10,945 nt of DNA from JAUXFK01 sp034189035. Its GTDB lineage: Bacteria; Desulfobacterota; UBA8473. The position numbers were made by a program, and so were the translations under genes. The stretch lies in the NCBI GenBank assembly GCA_034189035.1, contig JAXHVA010000124.1, positions 1 through 10,945 on the forward strand, in the 5' to 3' direction. Below, one piece after another: positions 8,169-10,945 of the stretch. The first letter of the stretch is position 1. Each line of letters begins with the position of its first letter. The notes below the pieces were generated by a model. It saw only the letters and a list, made by a program, of their open reading frames with translations, ran no database searches and was not told the DNA's origin.

Positions 8169-8182
8169 CGTTCTTTGAAAAT
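8169..8182 (+). promoter_or_regulatory. boxA-like element before 23S
   Basis: GTTCTTTGAAAATT nearly repeats the element at 6159 in the 16S leader. A boxA in the spacer before 23S is usual in rrn operons and renews antitermination for the long 23S gene. Confidence 0.5.
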
Positions 8183-8196
8183 TGAATAAGTATTAT

Positions 8197-10945
<2,749 letters not shown>

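Overview
The window is a housekeeping segment of an AT-rich bacterial chromosome that ends inside an rRNA operon. The gene order zapB-zapA-6S RNA-rny-ymdB-tyrS-rrn, the presence of RNase Y with YmdB in what looks like a Gram-negative, and the 16S signature text all suggest a deltaproteobacterial lineage (Desulfobacterota or a nearby phylum). This placement comes from memory of synteny and 16S motifs; no tree or search was run. The standard genetic code fits: Trp is TGG in the long genes and tyrS ends in TGA.

Layout. Positions 1-91 (minus strand) hold the first 30 codons of an unidentified membrane protein that leaves the window. A possible tiny, disrupted ORF and a strong Shine-Dalgarno lie just upstream of it. 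Divergently, a plus-strand promoter near 396-424 serves zapB (500-730) and zapA (745-1050), a pair of FtsZ-ring accessory proteins. A 6S RNA gene (about 1092-1280) follows zapA, the same arrangement as in many proteobacteria. About 0.9 kb (1286-2208) has no convincing gene. Then come rny (RNase Y), ymdB (metallophosphoesterase) and tyrS (tyrosyl-tRNA synthetase). rny and ymdB are 15 nt apart and probably form an operon; tyrS is 84 nt further on.

From 6110 the rrn operon begins with a textbook promoter (TTGACA-17 nt-TATAAC), a leader with boxA-like elements and a terminator-like hairpin, 16S rRNA (6253-7822), tRNA-Ile(GAT), tRNA-Ala(TGC) and 23S rRNA (from 8197, cut by the window end). The 16S gene is flanked by a perfect 16-bp leader/trailer processing stem.

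Functionally the window combines cell division (ZapA/ZapB), global transcription control (6S RNA), mRNA turnover (RNase Y and its partner YmdB) and translation (TyrRS, rRNA, tRNA). I found no mobile element, CRISPR array, toxin-antitoxin, defence locus or convincing new system. The most interesting points are small-scale: competing RNA structures at the two ends of the 16S precursor, including one that would hide the anti-Shine-Dalgarno; an operator-like dyad inside the zapB promoter; the long gene-free stretch before rny; and the odd minus-strand start region near position 190.
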